64,000 nt of DNA from Calonectria ilicicola (GCA_020809705.1 CP085826.1:6820001-6884000); one strand, 5' to 3'. Positions 10,709-23,785 are shown, counted from the first letter of the stretch. Notes: generated from the letters alone by a model not told the origin. Translations and numbers: made by a program.

Positions 10709-11941
10709 CTACTCTTCGTACTTGCCTCCGGTCAAAGAAACCTTGCTCGTTTCTAGCTTATCCTTTAGGTATTCGTAAACGGTAAATGTGACGGCCTGGC
10801 CGGGTGCGACACGCATGATACGGGGGGTAATGCCCTTGTAGAAGGCGTGGAATCCTTCTTGCCTGGTAGGAGAATGGGAGTCAGCACTGGGGTCGGGCAC
10901 AAGAGAGAAGGGGCAGAAGCCCGCAAACAAGAACTTACTTGAACATTTCGGCGGCGATTGAGGCGATTCGAGACCATGCGCTGGTGCCGGGCGCGGCGGG
11001 AGTCTTTTGGAGGCGGGTCTTGATGGTGTCGATGGGGGCGTTGCTCAGGGGGCCCATGGCACCACTGACGAGACCGATGAGGGTGGTCTGGTAGCTGGGC
11101 AGGTTGCCGCCGACGTACTGGGGCTGCCACTCGTAGAGCCAGGTCTTGAAGTAGCTGTAGGCAGTGAAGTTGACGGCCTGGTTGGAACCCTGGCGGAGGG
11201 CAGTCAAACTAACACCGCGGTACAGGGCACCGAAACCTTCCTCCTTGACGACGGTGTAGAGAGCGTGGGCGGCGTTGCGGTACTTGGGGATATCGAGAGG
11301 ATCGGCCATGGAGTGGTGCTGGGCCTGGAGGCGGATCTTGATGACTTCCATGGGAGTGACGACGGCGACGGCCTCTGTTACACCAGCAGCCAGACCGGCG
11401 AAGAAGGTGGCCTGGCCCGAGACGGCGCCCGTAGTCTTGTCGGCAAGGAGCTGCTTGTACCACTCAAATGATGTGAATCGGATGGCCATTTTGGGGACAA
11501 TACCCGTCAGGACGGCACCTAATCCCTTGTATAGACCCAGAGGGGTCTCCTTGCGGATGATGTCGGCACCAGTCTTGATGAAGCCGCGCTTAGGGGCACC
11601 AGGCTGGCGCGCACGCTTAGAAAGCTGCATGCGGACTTTGATTGTGTCTTTACGATGATTTCAAGTCAGTTGGGGTATTTCCAGGGCATTGCGCAGGTTT
11701 GCGCGCATGAGGGGGGAGCTTACCGAGAGGATGGCACACAAGGGCCTCCATCATACCAGCACCACCACCAGCTGTAGCGACATGTTAGCAAGCTGCGCAT
11801 AACCATTTTCACTGCAGAACGGGTCGCAATGTGCGCCACTTCTGTTTAATGGTGCAATTGGGGCGAATTGAGTCACGTACCGATGAGGTTGGTGGCCGCC
11901 GAAGGCGGCTGCTTCTTCTTTCCGTCACCGTTGCGAGACAT
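10709..11941 (-). CDS. acuL: Mitochondrial succinate/fumarate carrier (Sfc1/Acr1, AcuL)
   Basis: Inner-membrane carrier that exchanges cytosolic succinate for mitochondrial fumarate. This links the glyoxylate cycle to gluconeogenesis during growth on acetate or fatty acids. Four exons on the minus strand (11941-11881, 11771-11724, 11647-10939, 10862-10709) give 323 residues, almost the length of yeast Sfc1. The three carrier signatures are present and intact: HPLDTIKVR, TPMEVIKIRL and APIDTIKTRL, one per repeat. Blocks such as GLGAVLTGIVPKMAIRF, LYRGVSLTALRQGSNQ and YKGITPRIMRVAPGQAVTF match the Sfc1 subfamily rather than citrate or ornithine carriers. In Aspergillus the orthologue is acetate-inducible through FacB; I did not find a clear FacB site by eye. 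Confidence 0.93.
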
Positions 11942-14900
11942 GATGATGGACCCAACGTCAAGTGTACTTTTTGTCTTTATAGAAATGCGCTTCTTTTAAA
12001 ACTCTAACCTTGTCCTCCTTTGCAAGGCAGAGAGAGGCCAGACGAGAGAGCACGAGGTCTACGAGAGGGGAGGGGACCGAATTGGGCGCTGCTGCGTCGA
12101 GTTTACACGGCAAATCCGAGGTATCGGGAGGGGCACGGAGATGGATGCGCGGGTGCGTGCGTGGGAGTGGTCTTTGGAGGGATCGAGGCCGAGGCTATAG
12201 CAACAGCACTTGTATAGATGGCGACGAGCTATGTTGCGGAGAGGGTGAGGAGGAGGAGGGGAGAGTGGTCTGACGACGGAAAAAGAAAGAAACGGAAAAG
12301 CAGAAGAAGAATAAAAAATACCAGCAGAGCAAGAGCAGTCTTCAAAGCAAAGGGGGACGAGGGAGGAGGGGAGGCACGAGGATTTAAGAAGTGGTGGCAG
12401 AGCGGAAACCCGAGACGATTCCGCCGGCCGAGTTGGCCGTAGCCGTCAGCCGTCGACATATGAAAATCCCACTTTAACGCTACCGGTCTGCCATTGTTTA
12501 AGGGCCCTCAGACTCGTTTTGGCCTTGCCTGGGCTGGCTGGGCTGGCTGGGGGTGCAGCTCTCTCAGTTTGGAGAGTGTGTGTGCGGCGCGCCTGAGTGT
12601 GTGAGTTATTGCTTGCGCTGCGCTGGTCGTGGGGGGGCGTGGACGCAAGGCGGAACTCGTTCGGGGTCCCTTCCCTCCCCAGTCCCCCTCTCTCCCGCAG
12701 CGCACTCCCCCCTATGGGCCCTACAGTCTCAGGGAAACCCAGAGAAAGCACGCATGGCAAATACCCGCCCTAGAGGGAAACGGTTCGGGAGTCATAGTCC
12801 TAGTCACAAGGGAATTTGGGGCTTGCTTCTTTGCCCCGGACGTCTGAAAGGGGGGAGTGGGTGTAGAGGCGAGGCCGTGTGTGGGGATTGGGGAGTGGAA
12901 AGTGGAGAGTACATAGTGGATATGGGGGGATGTCATTCCCCGAGGACAACGGACAGCAATTGTTTTTTTTGGAGAAAGAGAGCTGGAGGGACAAAAAAAA
13001 AGTGTGTGGGAGGGAGAGAGAAGGCGGCGAGGCCTCAACCCTCCAGTACGACGAACCTCGGGAGCCGCAAGCAGCGCGGCTTTAGGCACTGGCATTGGCG
13101 GCCAGCACATGCAGGCACATGCTGCAGAGGGGGAACATGACTCTTGACCTCTGTCGTCAGGGCTCGCGTGATTCGCTCCTAGCTGGCCCGAGGGACAAAG
13201 GTCCAGACATTTGAATCGATGGCATCATGAGGCGTCTGGCCTTGGCCCTGGGCCCTTCCTTGGAGCTCTGTTTGGGCAGCCGTTTCTTACACCCCCCCCT
13301 TTCGGCTCTCTTGTCGTTGGTCTTTTAGAGTTGTGTAACATATAAGCTCTTCAGGTGATCATTTGCCTCCCGAAAGAGAAAAAAAAATATGGTTTATTTC
13401 TTGGCTTTCAATATTTTATTGTTTTTATCTTTTTTATCTTTTTTTCCTGTTTCTGCTCTACTTTTTACTTCAAAGCTGTTCCTTAGCATTAAGAAAAGAC
13501 CATTGTCAGGCTGAGCCCAAAACCACAGACAAGGTCGGTTTACCGCCGCAAGACGTGGGGCGTCCCTCTCTCCCTTTACTCGGAACAGACCTACGGGGAG
13601 ATTTGGGGGTGGGCGCCTCGGAAACCCCACTGGGGCTGGGGCTGGGCTCCGGGCAGGCGGAGGGACGGGGGGTGGGCGATCCATCCCATCCATCCATGCG
13701 GCCGAGGACGTAAGAGTGAATGAGAGAACCAGAGACAGAGAGGGAGGGAGGCAGACGAGAACAGGCAGGAAGAATGAGACGAAAGAGACACTACGGCAGC
13801 AGAATATGCATGGCGTACGTATATGCAGGGGAGTCATCAACACTGCCAAGTACACTTCCTTCTTTTATCCCTTTTCGATCATAGAACGAATTTACGTTGC
13901 AATTCGCTGCACCTCTCTACCCCTCGAGTTCAATAGCCGAATACCCTTTCTTTCTTTGCTCCCCTCCCCTCCCACACTATTTTCCTCTCTCCCACTACTC
14001 TGCTTGGTTTTCAATTAATAAAAATGAAATATAAAAATTGCCCAAGGGGGTGACGTAGGGGGGAAATATCCTTTGCCGACGCACAACCGAGCTTGTGATT
14101 TTGCGGGGTCCCCTTTCCGACCGAACGGGACTGGAAGCCAGCCCAGCCAGCCAGCAAGCGTCAACTCTTTTGCAATCATTTGGGACAAGACGACGAAAAA
14201 AAAAAAAACACCAGGGCCAAAAGACACTGATACCCACCTCCCCCAGCCTAGCTCGCCAGCGTTCGTAGGTATCCGGTACTTGCTTCTTCTGGAGAACTCT
14301 CGGGGGAAGGTGGGGCATGAGGTCCCTCTCCCGCACTAATGATACTCCCACCCCAGTTCCCCCCATTGGCGTCTCGCTTTGCCTTCTCACAATGGGATGG
14401 GATGGGGGCGGTTTTCTTTTCTTGTGCTTTTTGGTAATAATAATACTTTGTTTTTTTTCTCTCTCATGTTAGTTTAATCAAGAATCTGCAGCATGCAGCT
14501 GGGCCAACACAGCTTTTTTCGGGGGCTTTCGGGATCGAAGGGGACCAGGGTCCTCAGCGCGTCCCCAATAACCGTCTACTGCCGTTGGTTAAAACCGATC
14601 TTTTTTTTCTAGCCCTGCCCGCCGCCATTGTCTACTACTTATACTGCACGCCCGGTGTGTCGACTACCTAAGCGCCCTTACCCTAATCTTTTTCTTTTTC
14701 TTTGTTTTTTTTTCTGTGTTATATATGCGGTAGTCAGAAAATCAGATTCTCCTTCGTTATAGCCCTTTTTTTCTTTATCAATGCCATTATGATCTCGTGC
14801 TCAGTCTCTAGCTCGCCCGCAGCACACGGCTCCAGGCCCCCGGGATATGGACCCACCCCGGATGCCCGACCATTACCGAGGTCATGGATTTTTTTTCTCT

Positions 14901-16817
14901 CTTGCTTACTGGGTGACGGTGTGTGTATGTACTTCACCAACAAGGTAAAGAGAACAAGGCCCTGTCTGCTATCCCTAGGTGTGGGTTCGCCCTCGTTTCT
15001 TTTATTACCCGTGTTCGCTTGGGTGGAAAAAGGCTGTTCACCCTGTGTCGCCGGAGTTGCTTCACCGAAGACGTAGCCCACACGCCCCCCAGATGCCGAG
15101 ATATTGCTGCCAATTAACCGGTCTCTCCGCGCCTATACGTCCGCGAAATCATGCCATCCAGCACTGGGCCCGCCCGGCGGACACCTTCCTCGATCATTCC
15201 GAGGGGAATCGATCTAGGGAGATCTCGTAAAAGTGTCTGTCCCACCCCCCACCAGCCGTTGGTTTGAGATGGGCTGTGGCGTTGTGTAAGAAGAAGAAGC
15301 ATGTGTGTGTGTATGTGCGGGTGTTGTCATGACATGTTCACTTGTCGTGCTCCCATCAGATTAGATCATCTTTCCCCAAACTCCAATATATATACTTATA
15401 CGTATACGTATATACATATACACTTACACCAATCTATACACAACACTTGCCTCCATGAGACGAATCCATCCCATCAAACGCCTCCCCAGTTCCCATGACA
15501 CCCGAAAGTATAATCAAACACGTCAATGGCCCACCTTGCCTTCCCATTGCTCCGTCCCGATTTCCATCTATCCTATCCTCTCCTTCCATCCATCCACTCG
15601 CTCGTCGCAGCTCACGCACCCTCTTTTTGAGCCGGCGCCGCCCCCGGTGCTCGGAGATTCGGAGACGACGCCCGGAGACCGCAGCCACCGCCGACCGAAG
15701 CCTTGTTGCATCGAGTGAGAAACCGCGGCCCCTTCTTCCGATTCCTCCCACGCATCGCACGCACACACGCACGCACGCGAAAGCCATCTTCCGCTGCCGC
15801 CGCCCACTCACACAGGCCGACACACACACACCCGCCCCCGTGCCCACAGATCCCGTCCCGCCCACACACTCACACGCATATGTACGCAGACATCCCACGT
15901 TGCTGGCGTTTTTTTTTGTTTTTTTTTTCGTTCCTTGAGCTCAGCATCTCTGGATAGCTTATTTCCAGCACCCCTGCACTCACCTTGCCCTCCGGGACCG
16001 CAGCCGAAAGACATCCCTTCAGAGTTAATCCTCATAGTCTCCCACCGCTATGGTTGCCGATGTAGGAACCCGTCCAACCCCAACTCCGGCTCAATTCGCC
16101 TTCACCACATTGAGACCTTACGTACTGCAACCCCTAGTTTCTGGCAACCCCCTGTCTGGTTTTCGTTCCTTGTAGTTCCGAGCATACATCTTTTGTCATT
16201 GATACTACCGCCAGCTTTATTTTTCTTTCATCACATCTTCTCTTCTTCTCAATTGGCAATTGGGACTTTTGTGCAATCATTATATGTGGCATTGACCATA
16301 TTCTTCTATCTTAACCCTTATCACTACGAGTTAACGTACATTGCCCCCCCGGTTACCATTGATCCCTTGCAGGAACTTCCAAAATCATCCACCAATTGAA
16401 AAAAAAAAAGAACAAAAAAGCAACACCCCCAAACTCCCCCAAATGCTGTATCTCATAATCTCCTAGAATTTTGGCCTTTCCTTTCACCGAGGCTGTGGCC
16501 CTCATAGTTTGCCTATTTCAATGGATTTTGTCCAATATACCCCAAAAGCATTTTGCCATCATTGACGCGTAACCCAATCCAATCGCTTTTATCAAAACTC
16601 CAATGCTCCTCAGTATCAACCAAAAAGAGTAACATAAATAAAATCAAAACCAAAAAGGGGAAAGAGAAGATGTTCAAGAGATGACCAAGGCGTGACAAAT
16701 ACTGGGTTAAATTCCCATGTCCTTGGCACCTTCTGAGTCGTCGAAATAAAAATGGTTGTGTCAAGCATAAGAAGTTGCGGCCGTTCGTAGAAGAAGGTGA
16801 AGGTTTGGCTAGTGTAA
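11942..16817. other. Long gene-free interval upstream of acuL, with low-complexity sequence
   Basis: 4.9 kb with no recognisable protein, tRNA or 5S rRNA. Many frames are open on both strands at once because of composition bias. Landmarks are a GA-rich stretch at 12020-12380, a GGGCTGGCT repeat near 12530-12555, poly-T and CT-rich runs at 13380-14010 and 14690-14780, a TA-rich palindromic microsatellite near 15390-15425 and CA/CCG-rich sequence at 15760-15880. The 3' flank of sconB begins at 16817. The part next to acuL may be its promoter and leader. A non-coding transcript is possible but cannot be judged from sequence alone. Confidence 0.5.
15388..15424. repeat. TA-rich microsatellite with ATACGTATACGTAT palindrome
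   Basis: Alternating purine/pyrimidine tract of ATA, TATA and ACGT units, palindromic around TATACGTATACGTATA. Simple repeat with no known role. Confidence 0.7.
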
Positions 16818-19130
16818 TCATGAGGGAGTGCCTCGTTCCTCTACCCTCTCACCTTCGAAGCTATATAGACGCACTTCGCCGTCTTCACTGCCACTCGCCA
16901 TGCGGCTATCGCTCAAGCCAACGCATGTGACGGGGCCTGCGTGTCCAGTAAAGCTACGCTCGCATTTTCCAGATCGTGGTTCCCAGATCTTGGTCATCGA
17001 GTCGTTGGCACCCGTAACCACACGGAGAGTGTCACCAACCAGACCCCAGATACCCTCGACATGCCCAAACATGCTGCGGATACATTTTCCGCTGACAGTA
17101 TCCCAGAGCCTGACAGTGTTGTCCAGTCCTCCAGTGAGCATGTATCTCGGAGGCAGAGGTCGGGACGGGTCAGATGTAAAACCCGGTCCGTATGCTGCTC
17201 GCTCGTCGACGGGTTGCTCCGGTGCATCCGGCGTTGCGCTTCGGCCGCTTGTCACTGACATGGCGTCCGCATTGTCCGTCTCGGGGGGTATCTCGTCTGG
17301 CTCAAAGTCCGCTGGCATCAGGAGCACCTGTTGCACCTGGCCCACGTGGCCAAGGAAAGTCTTGATGCACTGCTTAGAGTCCATATCCCAGAGCTTCACC
17401 GAAAGATCATCGGATGCAGAGAAGACAACTCGCGATGACGAGTCCAGTCGCACATGGTTGACCCAGTCAGTGTGGCCACGCAAACAGAATGTTTGCTTAG
17501 TATCAAAGCTGAAGATTTTGACCGTCTTGTCAATTGATCCAGATGCCAGAGTGCAACCATCAAAATGCACAGACAGCACACCCTCGGTGTGACACTGAAG
17601 GGTGCTCAGGCAATCTCCAGTCTGCCAGTTCCAGATTTTAATCGTCTTGTCAAAACTGCCACTAATCAATTTGCTGTCGTCAAATTGAAGGCATCGCACG
17701 GCCGAGGTGTGTCCGCGGAGCGTGCGCATCACCTCGCCCGTCTCAATGTTCCAAATCTTGATTGTAGTATCATAGGATCCAGTTGCCAGAACATTATCAT
17801 CGAACTGGAGACAGGTGACGCCATTTTCGTGACCCTTGAAGGTTTTGATGGAGCATCGTCCCGTCTTCCAGTTATACCCCACCTTGAACCTATCCCTGTA
17901 CACATCTTTCCAAGGGCGGAACTTGCGCTCGTGGTCCAATTGCTGTCGTGCAGCGTTGCTGCGTTGGCGCTTCGCCGAAGGGCGGTCGTTGTCTTCGTCG
18001 GCAGGTCGCTTCTGGGGTCCAGATTCGGATGGCAGGTTGTCGTCGTCAATCTCAACAACTCGATTGGATAGCTGCTGCTGATGATGAATCTGCTGATGAC
18101 GGCTCCAAGCCATCAACTTCTTTCGCTCCAGCAGGGGCAGTCCCCATCCACACTTAGTACATTTGCGGTCAATGTGTTGTTCGCACATGCGGTGCCACAC
18201 CACATCATCGTCGGCGAGACTTCGCCATCGACGGCTAACCTGTGCGGCCTTGCAAAGGGATACGGTATCGAGATAACACAGGATCTTGTACGAGAGCTCG
18301 GTGGGTAGGGCAGCGAGGAAATCAATCTTGAGCTGCTCCTGGACTTCTCGCGACACGGTTGAGAGCTGGGGGAAACAGCATTGTGTAATGATGCCTTGCA
18401 GCATTAACTCGCGATGCTTGGCCGGGGCTGCGGAGAAGAGCGACCACACGTGAGTGATTGCCTCTTGGTCGGCTGTTGATAAGCTGTTGAGTTCCTATAA
18501 GGGGGTTCAGATCAGCACAAGCCAAAACATAGCAACAGCACCAAGAGCGAGCTATGATTGGGTGGGCAAAAAGCTTTCAAAACTCACACTTTGAATAAAA
18601 CCCATTTTTGTCTCATCGGCAGCGCGACGACACTTGGAATCGGGACGGTGTCGGTAGCAAAACTTGCTGTTGGGGTCCTTCTTTCTGGTCGGAGTAAGGG
18701 AGGTCGAGGTGATGCCGATCTGCTGTCTGCCCTTGCCGATGGGGGCATATAGGCCTGGGATGTGCTCTTTGAGAAAAGGGCTGACGGTCTTTCCAACGAG
18801 TTCGGAAGGCATCTTGACAAGGCGAGGGTTGATCTCTTGGTCGGAGCGGGATCTGTCGCAGTTGTCCTTGGTGGAAGGGTGCGGCGGGCGAGCTCGGTGA
18901 TCGTGTCCGGCGGCGAGCAACCTCACAGACGGTGAGGGTTCGGCCGGGTCGCTGACGACAGAGGGAACAGGCGTGGTAGAGGAAGACGAAACTGAGGTCG
19001 GGGCTGAGTTGCTGGTCGAGCTGGGTGCATGGCGGTGTATAGAAGCAGCAATAGAGGTAGTAGATGAGGTCGAGACAGCGGATGAATCGGTGGATGGCCG
19101 GTGGCCGTTGACGAGGATATGGTGGTCCAT
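16818..19130 (-). CDS. sconB: F-box/WD40 sulfur metabolite repression protein (SconB / SCON-2 / Met30)
   Basis: Substrate receptor of an SCF ubiquitin ligase that turns off the sulfur-assimilation activator (MetR/CYS3) when sulfur is plentiful. Two exons, 19130-18588 and 18494-16818, give 739 residues. The splice joins FIQS to [13 protein letters not shown], matching family members. The N-terminal 110 residues are a Ser/Thr/Pro-rich extension. [20 protein letters not shown] is the conserved block before the F-box. The F-box ([18 protein letters not shown]) is near residues 240-285, followed by [18 protein letters not shown]40 repeats run from about residue 390 to the end, with an inserted Asp/Pro/Ser-rich loop ([11 protein letters not shown]) between blades. 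Acidic and [17 protein letters not shown] stretches suggest a nuclear signal. I looked for a CYS3-type palindrome upstream and found no full match. Confidence 0.95.
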
Positions 19131-22100
19131 GGCGCAGCACCCTTGATTATGAGAGGAGTGAGTTGCGCGATGGGAGGGCAGGATATCGTAACCTGGGCGT
19201 CCAAGTCTGGGGAAAACACACGCCCCCCAAGTCAATTCTGGGACGCTGGGACGGGTCAAGGTCGTGTTCTCTGGGGGAGAGGATCTGAGGCAACGCCGCC
19301 GTGCGATGGCGTGCTGGCTGGCAAGTGCACCAAGGCTGGTCCACTCAAAGGTTTTGCGCCGGAACCCCAGTCACGGCCTGGCCACCACCTTGTCAGCCCT
19401 CTACGCGGTTGGTCGGCTGCGTTTGGCTGGGCACTAGGGCCACAAGTATACAGTACGAGCAGCGACCGTGCCCTGGGACGGTTCGTGGCAGTTTGCAGCG
19501 TCGCGATGTGCGCGGGAGGTGTGAAGGTGTGAGTGGGAGGAGACGACACAGCGTTGTCTTGGATGAGTTGTGTGAGTTGAGGGCGAGACATGGGTGGGAG
19601 TCAAAAGCAACGTTCGGGTCGTCGGCGGGAAGGGCCCTTGTTGCTCTCTGTATCGCCAGCAACTTTACCAGCGATAGGGAATATTGGAAGAGGGCAGACG
19701 GCCCAGAGGCCCAGAGGGCTGGGTGGGGGGAGTGTGGAGGGGCGACTCCGGTGCAGTTACCTCATGCAGAGTCACCCTTAAACTTTGCTGGTTGGTCACT
19801 TGCGCTGTGCTGTTTGTTCTGTTCTGTGCTGTTCTGTGCTGTGCTCTGCCGTCCCGTCCCATCGTTCCCTCTTTTTCGTGGACGACTCCGGGCTCGGTGC
19901 TGTGCTTTGCGGATAGCTGTGTACGTAATTGTGCCAGACTAGACCACTCTGTATTTACTGTGCAGCAGTGTCTTACCCGAGTTGAAGCGAACTCGTCTTG
20001 GTGGCTCGGCATGCAAGCCGTACCTTACCCTCGCCGTCCCCAACGCCATCAGGGTTCGTTCCTACATCGCTGCTGCGTGACACCAACCCAGCAATGCGAC
20101 AATGTCGTCACGCTGCCCTGCCTGCCCCGATTGATTTTTCAATTTTTGTTGTTTTTCTTGTTTTTTCTTTTTTGGTTGAATGAGGCCCCCCCTTGAATCG
20201 CCCCTGGAACGGGGCCTTACTCTCTGGCTCAGCAATCAGGTCCGTAAAATTCTCCGTTCACTCGCTCACAGGCCACTTTCCAATCCGCGCCTCGAATGGC
20301 GTTATCCATGGACACCGATCGGGCGGATAGACAATAGGCTGGCGGGTAAAGCGGGCCCGGCACGGCAATCGGTCGACGGCTAGCCGGGGTTTGCACATCA
20401 AAACTATCAATCTGGGCAATGCTGTGTTTGCCACTGTAGCTGTTCATCTCTTGGTCATGGGATTCTGCCGCTGCGTCGTCGTTGAGCCGGTTTGGAGTCG
20501 ATGCGGCAGCAAGCTGCATCCGGTGAGCCAAAGGTGGTATCCAGCGTCGCTCGAGCTTTGACCGCAGGCTTTCTGCTACCATGGACCGTCTAGGAATGCG
20601 ACCAAATGGAGCACCGACGGGGCTCAGTTGGGTCTAATGCAGCTTCTGTCGTAGTGTTCATCGCTCTCACCAACGAATGGCTTGCCGGGAGCCATCCCCG
20701 GTTTTCCGATTTGCATCTGCCGTTCCCCAAAGCCCAATCATGGCATATCTCTGCCGTCTTGTGCATGACAAGATTTTCTCCTGTCCCTCGTCCCTGTTGC
20801 ATTCTTCCTTTTTGGCCCCTCACTTGGGCCCTACGTCCCCATCCAGTGTTACTCATCGTCCGGAATCGCTTACATGCTCCTTCTGCAGCGCGCCACGCAT
20901 TTCTTTCAAGCAAACCATTACCCAAGTTCCCACTCATTTCGACCAGCCTCGAACTCTCTGGATCATTTTTCCCATCGACTTTCCCACTCGTGCGTTGAGA
21001 AATTATCGACCCAAAGCGACATGTCCATATTCAGGCTCGAGCTAACCAACTCCGCGATGACGTGATTTCTCCCGCCTCTTGAGAACCTCATCTCCCTCCG
21101 CGCCGCCACGAGACGGGGACAGCCAACCATGGCTCACCATCTCCGAGATCCGGGTCCCGATATCGACTCATTTCGTTTTGAGTCCACTGAATGCGGCTCA
21201 CGAGCGCGCTCGGACGGGGGACTCCGGATAATGACATGTCCACCAAAAACGAGGCCCAGATTGCCTCCCGTGATGATGTCGCAATGCGTCCGTGATGCGA
21301 TGCCTCCCCATCCATCCTGCTGGGTTCGGATGGCGCAGTCGAAACGCCTTGCTCACATTGCCAGCTGAGCACATCATACTCCGCGCTGTCGTGGCACCGA
21401 ACCCAATCTCTCCGAATCGTCAGCTCACGATCGTCTCGCAAGCGACCACCCCTGAGCTGTGCTTGCTGAACAATCAATCTATCGCCCCCGTCAAGGGCAA
21501 TTTCGCCATCTGCCGACGCCATCCTGTCGTCTTTGTTCGCAACTCGAGACCCCCCTCAACAACCTTGCTTCCGTGCATTCCGACCGGGCTCAGATCTTCG
21601 GCCTCGATAATAATCCTCCTCGGCTCCACGAGCTGCTCCGCAACCCAGTCTCCTCGCCTGAGCGGTCAGTTTGTGTTTCTGACCACCATCACTGGTGTAA
21701 CAAGCTGGCGAATCGCAAACCCCTGATCAAATCAAGCTTGTAGTATTGCCATTCAAGTCTAGCCAGTCGCTGGACAGCATGCACGTATACAAACTGCACG
21801 CCTTGCGACATTCCATGTCGGTATGGCGGCATCGCGAGACGAAACATGGCTTGATCTCGTTGGTGTCCTATCTGAGCATAGCCACCTGCTTGGCTTTCCC
21901 CAACACGTTTTGTGTTTGGGAACCGTGCTCGTTGATTCGCCGACGTGCTTTTTCCAGGATAACTTGGTGATAGTTGTGCCCTGTTTGGGCTTGCGCCTCG
22001 CGTGTCTCATTCCTGTAGATAATGCATGTAAGCTATCCAGCATCATGCCGGAGCCAACGCCGAAAGTACCACGTAGATGCCCGCGCACTGTAGAGTGAGT

Positions 22101-22519
22101 GTAGACAGCAAAGCGCAAAGTGTAGGGTAGTTGCATGCAGGTTTGATTGGGCACCCTCAGATCGATGGCTTGCAGCACTGCATTTTAGCCGACTCATCTC
22201 GTGGGCTGTGCCAAATCAGAACAATTGCATTATCAAACAATAACTCTCGGACAATACACCGGCAGCACACAGATTGCCCAAAGGCTGAACCCAATCTGGT
22301 CACCATGTCACCAATTGTCACTGAGGTGGATTTAGAGATCGGCAAATGTCGCTTGAACGCGCCAAGCATATTGGACGGAGCCAGAGCTACAGACCCAGAA
22401 CTACTGACCACATACTACATCATAAGCTCCACCTCCATATTTTCCCTCGGTCTCATCCAGCCCCCAGCCCTGAAAGCCACTTGGTGTACTTTTCCGCCTC
22501 CTCCACCATCAAATCATCT
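19131..22519. other. Intergenic, sconB leader then unassigned sequence
   Basis: 3.4 kb with no convincing gene. The first part should be the sconB promoter and leader. An imperfect TGTTCTGTGC-type repeat lies near 19800-19850. Open frames between 20600 and 21750 overlap in several frames, match no family and have no consistent splice signals. Confidence 0.5.
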
Positions 22520-22617
22520 GGTGAGATGGCCGAGTTGGTTATGGCGTCAGGTTAAGGTTACCTTAACACCACTTCCTGATGGAGCAATCCTCCTGGGTTC
22601 GAGTCCCAGTCTCATCA
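22520..22617 (+). tRNA. trnL-AAG: tRNA-Leu (anticodon AAG) with short intron
   Basis: Complete leucine-type cloverleaf. Acceptor GGTGAGA pairs with TCTCATC (one G-T pair) and is followed by discriminator A at 22617. The D arm is GCC...GGC. The anticodon stem TCAGG/CCTGA encloses loop TTAAGG, giving anticodon AAG at 22554-22556. A 16-base intron (about 22558-22573) starts after position 37 and contains CCTTAA, complementary to the anticodon loop as usual for eukaryotic tRNA introns. A long variable arm (GGAGCAATCC) follows, then the T arm CTGGGTTCGAGTCCCAG. CCA is not encoded, and a T6 run just after the gene fits an RNA polymerase III terminator. Confidence 0.95.
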
Positions 22618-23501
22618 TTTTTTATTGCGTTTTTGAATAACTTTTTGGAGTTAGAATGAATTGAATTATCATTCTGCTTCGTTTTGGGGTGGTTTGGTGG
22701 TGGTTTGACGTGTTGGTGGTGAGTTTTGGTTGTGGTTGTGAGTGGTGGTAGGTGTGGCGGTGGATGTGGCTGGGTTGCGGGAGGGGAGGGAATTCGATGA
22801 CGGGTTTGAGGTGAGGTGCACGATTTAGCTGTATAAATTTTGAATTTGGTAATCTTGATCAGTATATGCTGGTAATTTTTGCATTCATGGTGTGAGGCAT
22901 CTTGCGCTGGCGTTGGGTTGACTGGCAGTCCTACAGTTGTGACTTTTGCACCACGGTGTAGTGGTTATGTGGGACAGGTCGCTGTAAACTATTGCCAGTT
23001 ACGGAGATCGAGTAACCGCCCCTTTTTGTCCAGTTGCTTCTGTAGAGGTTTGGCCGCTTGTCGTAACACAACTGATATATACATGCATGTTTGATTCAGC
23101 TGCGGATATTCCAACTTTGTGCGTGGACCTTCGCTTGGCCATTCTCTCGCCAATCATGCAGTGTCTAGTTGGCACTGCCTACCGCAGATCCTATCTATTC
23201 ATCATCATCAAACGAGAAGGACTACTGCCTGATTTGTGTCTCCGTTCAGCGACTATTCGTTATCATGTAGATCTGGTTATCAGTACTGGATGATCTCTGA
23301 ATAGCGGTGGATCAGTGTCGTCATGTGTGGCGTATGATAGCACAAGCTCCCGAGGAATGCACTATGGATCGGAGGCTTGAGAGGCTTAACCGCTATAAAA
23401 CGATTCCCAAGCCGAGCTGAGGTGTCCGTAATGCGAACTCCTCATCTGCACTCTTCATCAACTGCCCCAAGCTACCGGTTGCCATCAAACAATCCATCAA
23501 C
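22618..23501. other. Intergenic with GT-rich low-complexity tract
   Basis: A G/T-rich stretch at about 22680-22765 is built from TGGTGG/TTGTGG words. The rest is unremarkable up to a TATA box at 23394. No gene recognised. Confidence 0.5.
23394..23400 (+). promoter_or_regulatory. TATA box
   Basis: TATAAAA, 102 bp upstream of the ATG at 23502, with a CATCAA-rich leader between. Supports a real transcription start for the small gene that follows. Confidence 0.5.
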
Positions 23502-23785
23502 ATGTCTTCCAACACTAACGAAGCCACCCGTGGTGAGTTTAACAAGAACGGCCCCGCCACTTCCAATCAAAGGGAGAAGAATGAGTTTCTTCCGCTCCTA
23601 GACGATTCAGACAAGACCCAGGGCCCAACTAAAATCGCTGCGTCCAACGCGCGCGAGGAACTTTGTATGTCGTCATCCATGTGCCGATGTAAATATGTGC
23701 CATTTACTAAGAATTTATAGCTCGAAGTAACGCGGACGTCGCAGCCAAGAAAACCGCCAAAGAGAATGGAATTATAGGTGTCTAG
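23502..23785 (+). CDS. Small hydrophilic protein of unknown function
   Basis: Two possible exons, 23502-23664 and 23721-23785, give 75 residues. The intron has a very good GTATGT donor, a TTACTAAG branch and a TATAG acceptor, and a TATA box precedes the ATG; these signals are why I call it. The product is rich in Asn, Lys, Glu and Asp (blocks EFLPLLDDSDK and AAKKTAKENG) with no signal peptide or membrane segment. It ends soon after an ATAGGTGTC that could itself be another donor, so the gene may continue or be the broken N terminus of something longer. No family recognised. Confidence 0.4.

Noticed and set aside
11007..11471. 154-residue open frame antisense to acuL
   Set aside because: Shadow of the carrier gene exon 3.
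12553..13140. 195-residue open frame in the gene-free interval
   Set aside because: Overlaps equally long frames on the other strand, low-complexity composition, no domain or splice support.
16828..17592. 254-residue open frame antisense to sconB
   Set aside because: Antisense shadow of the WD40 region.
20606..21726. Several 100-145-residue open frames
   Set aside because: They overlap in different phases and on both strands, with no family match, signal peptide or convincing introns.
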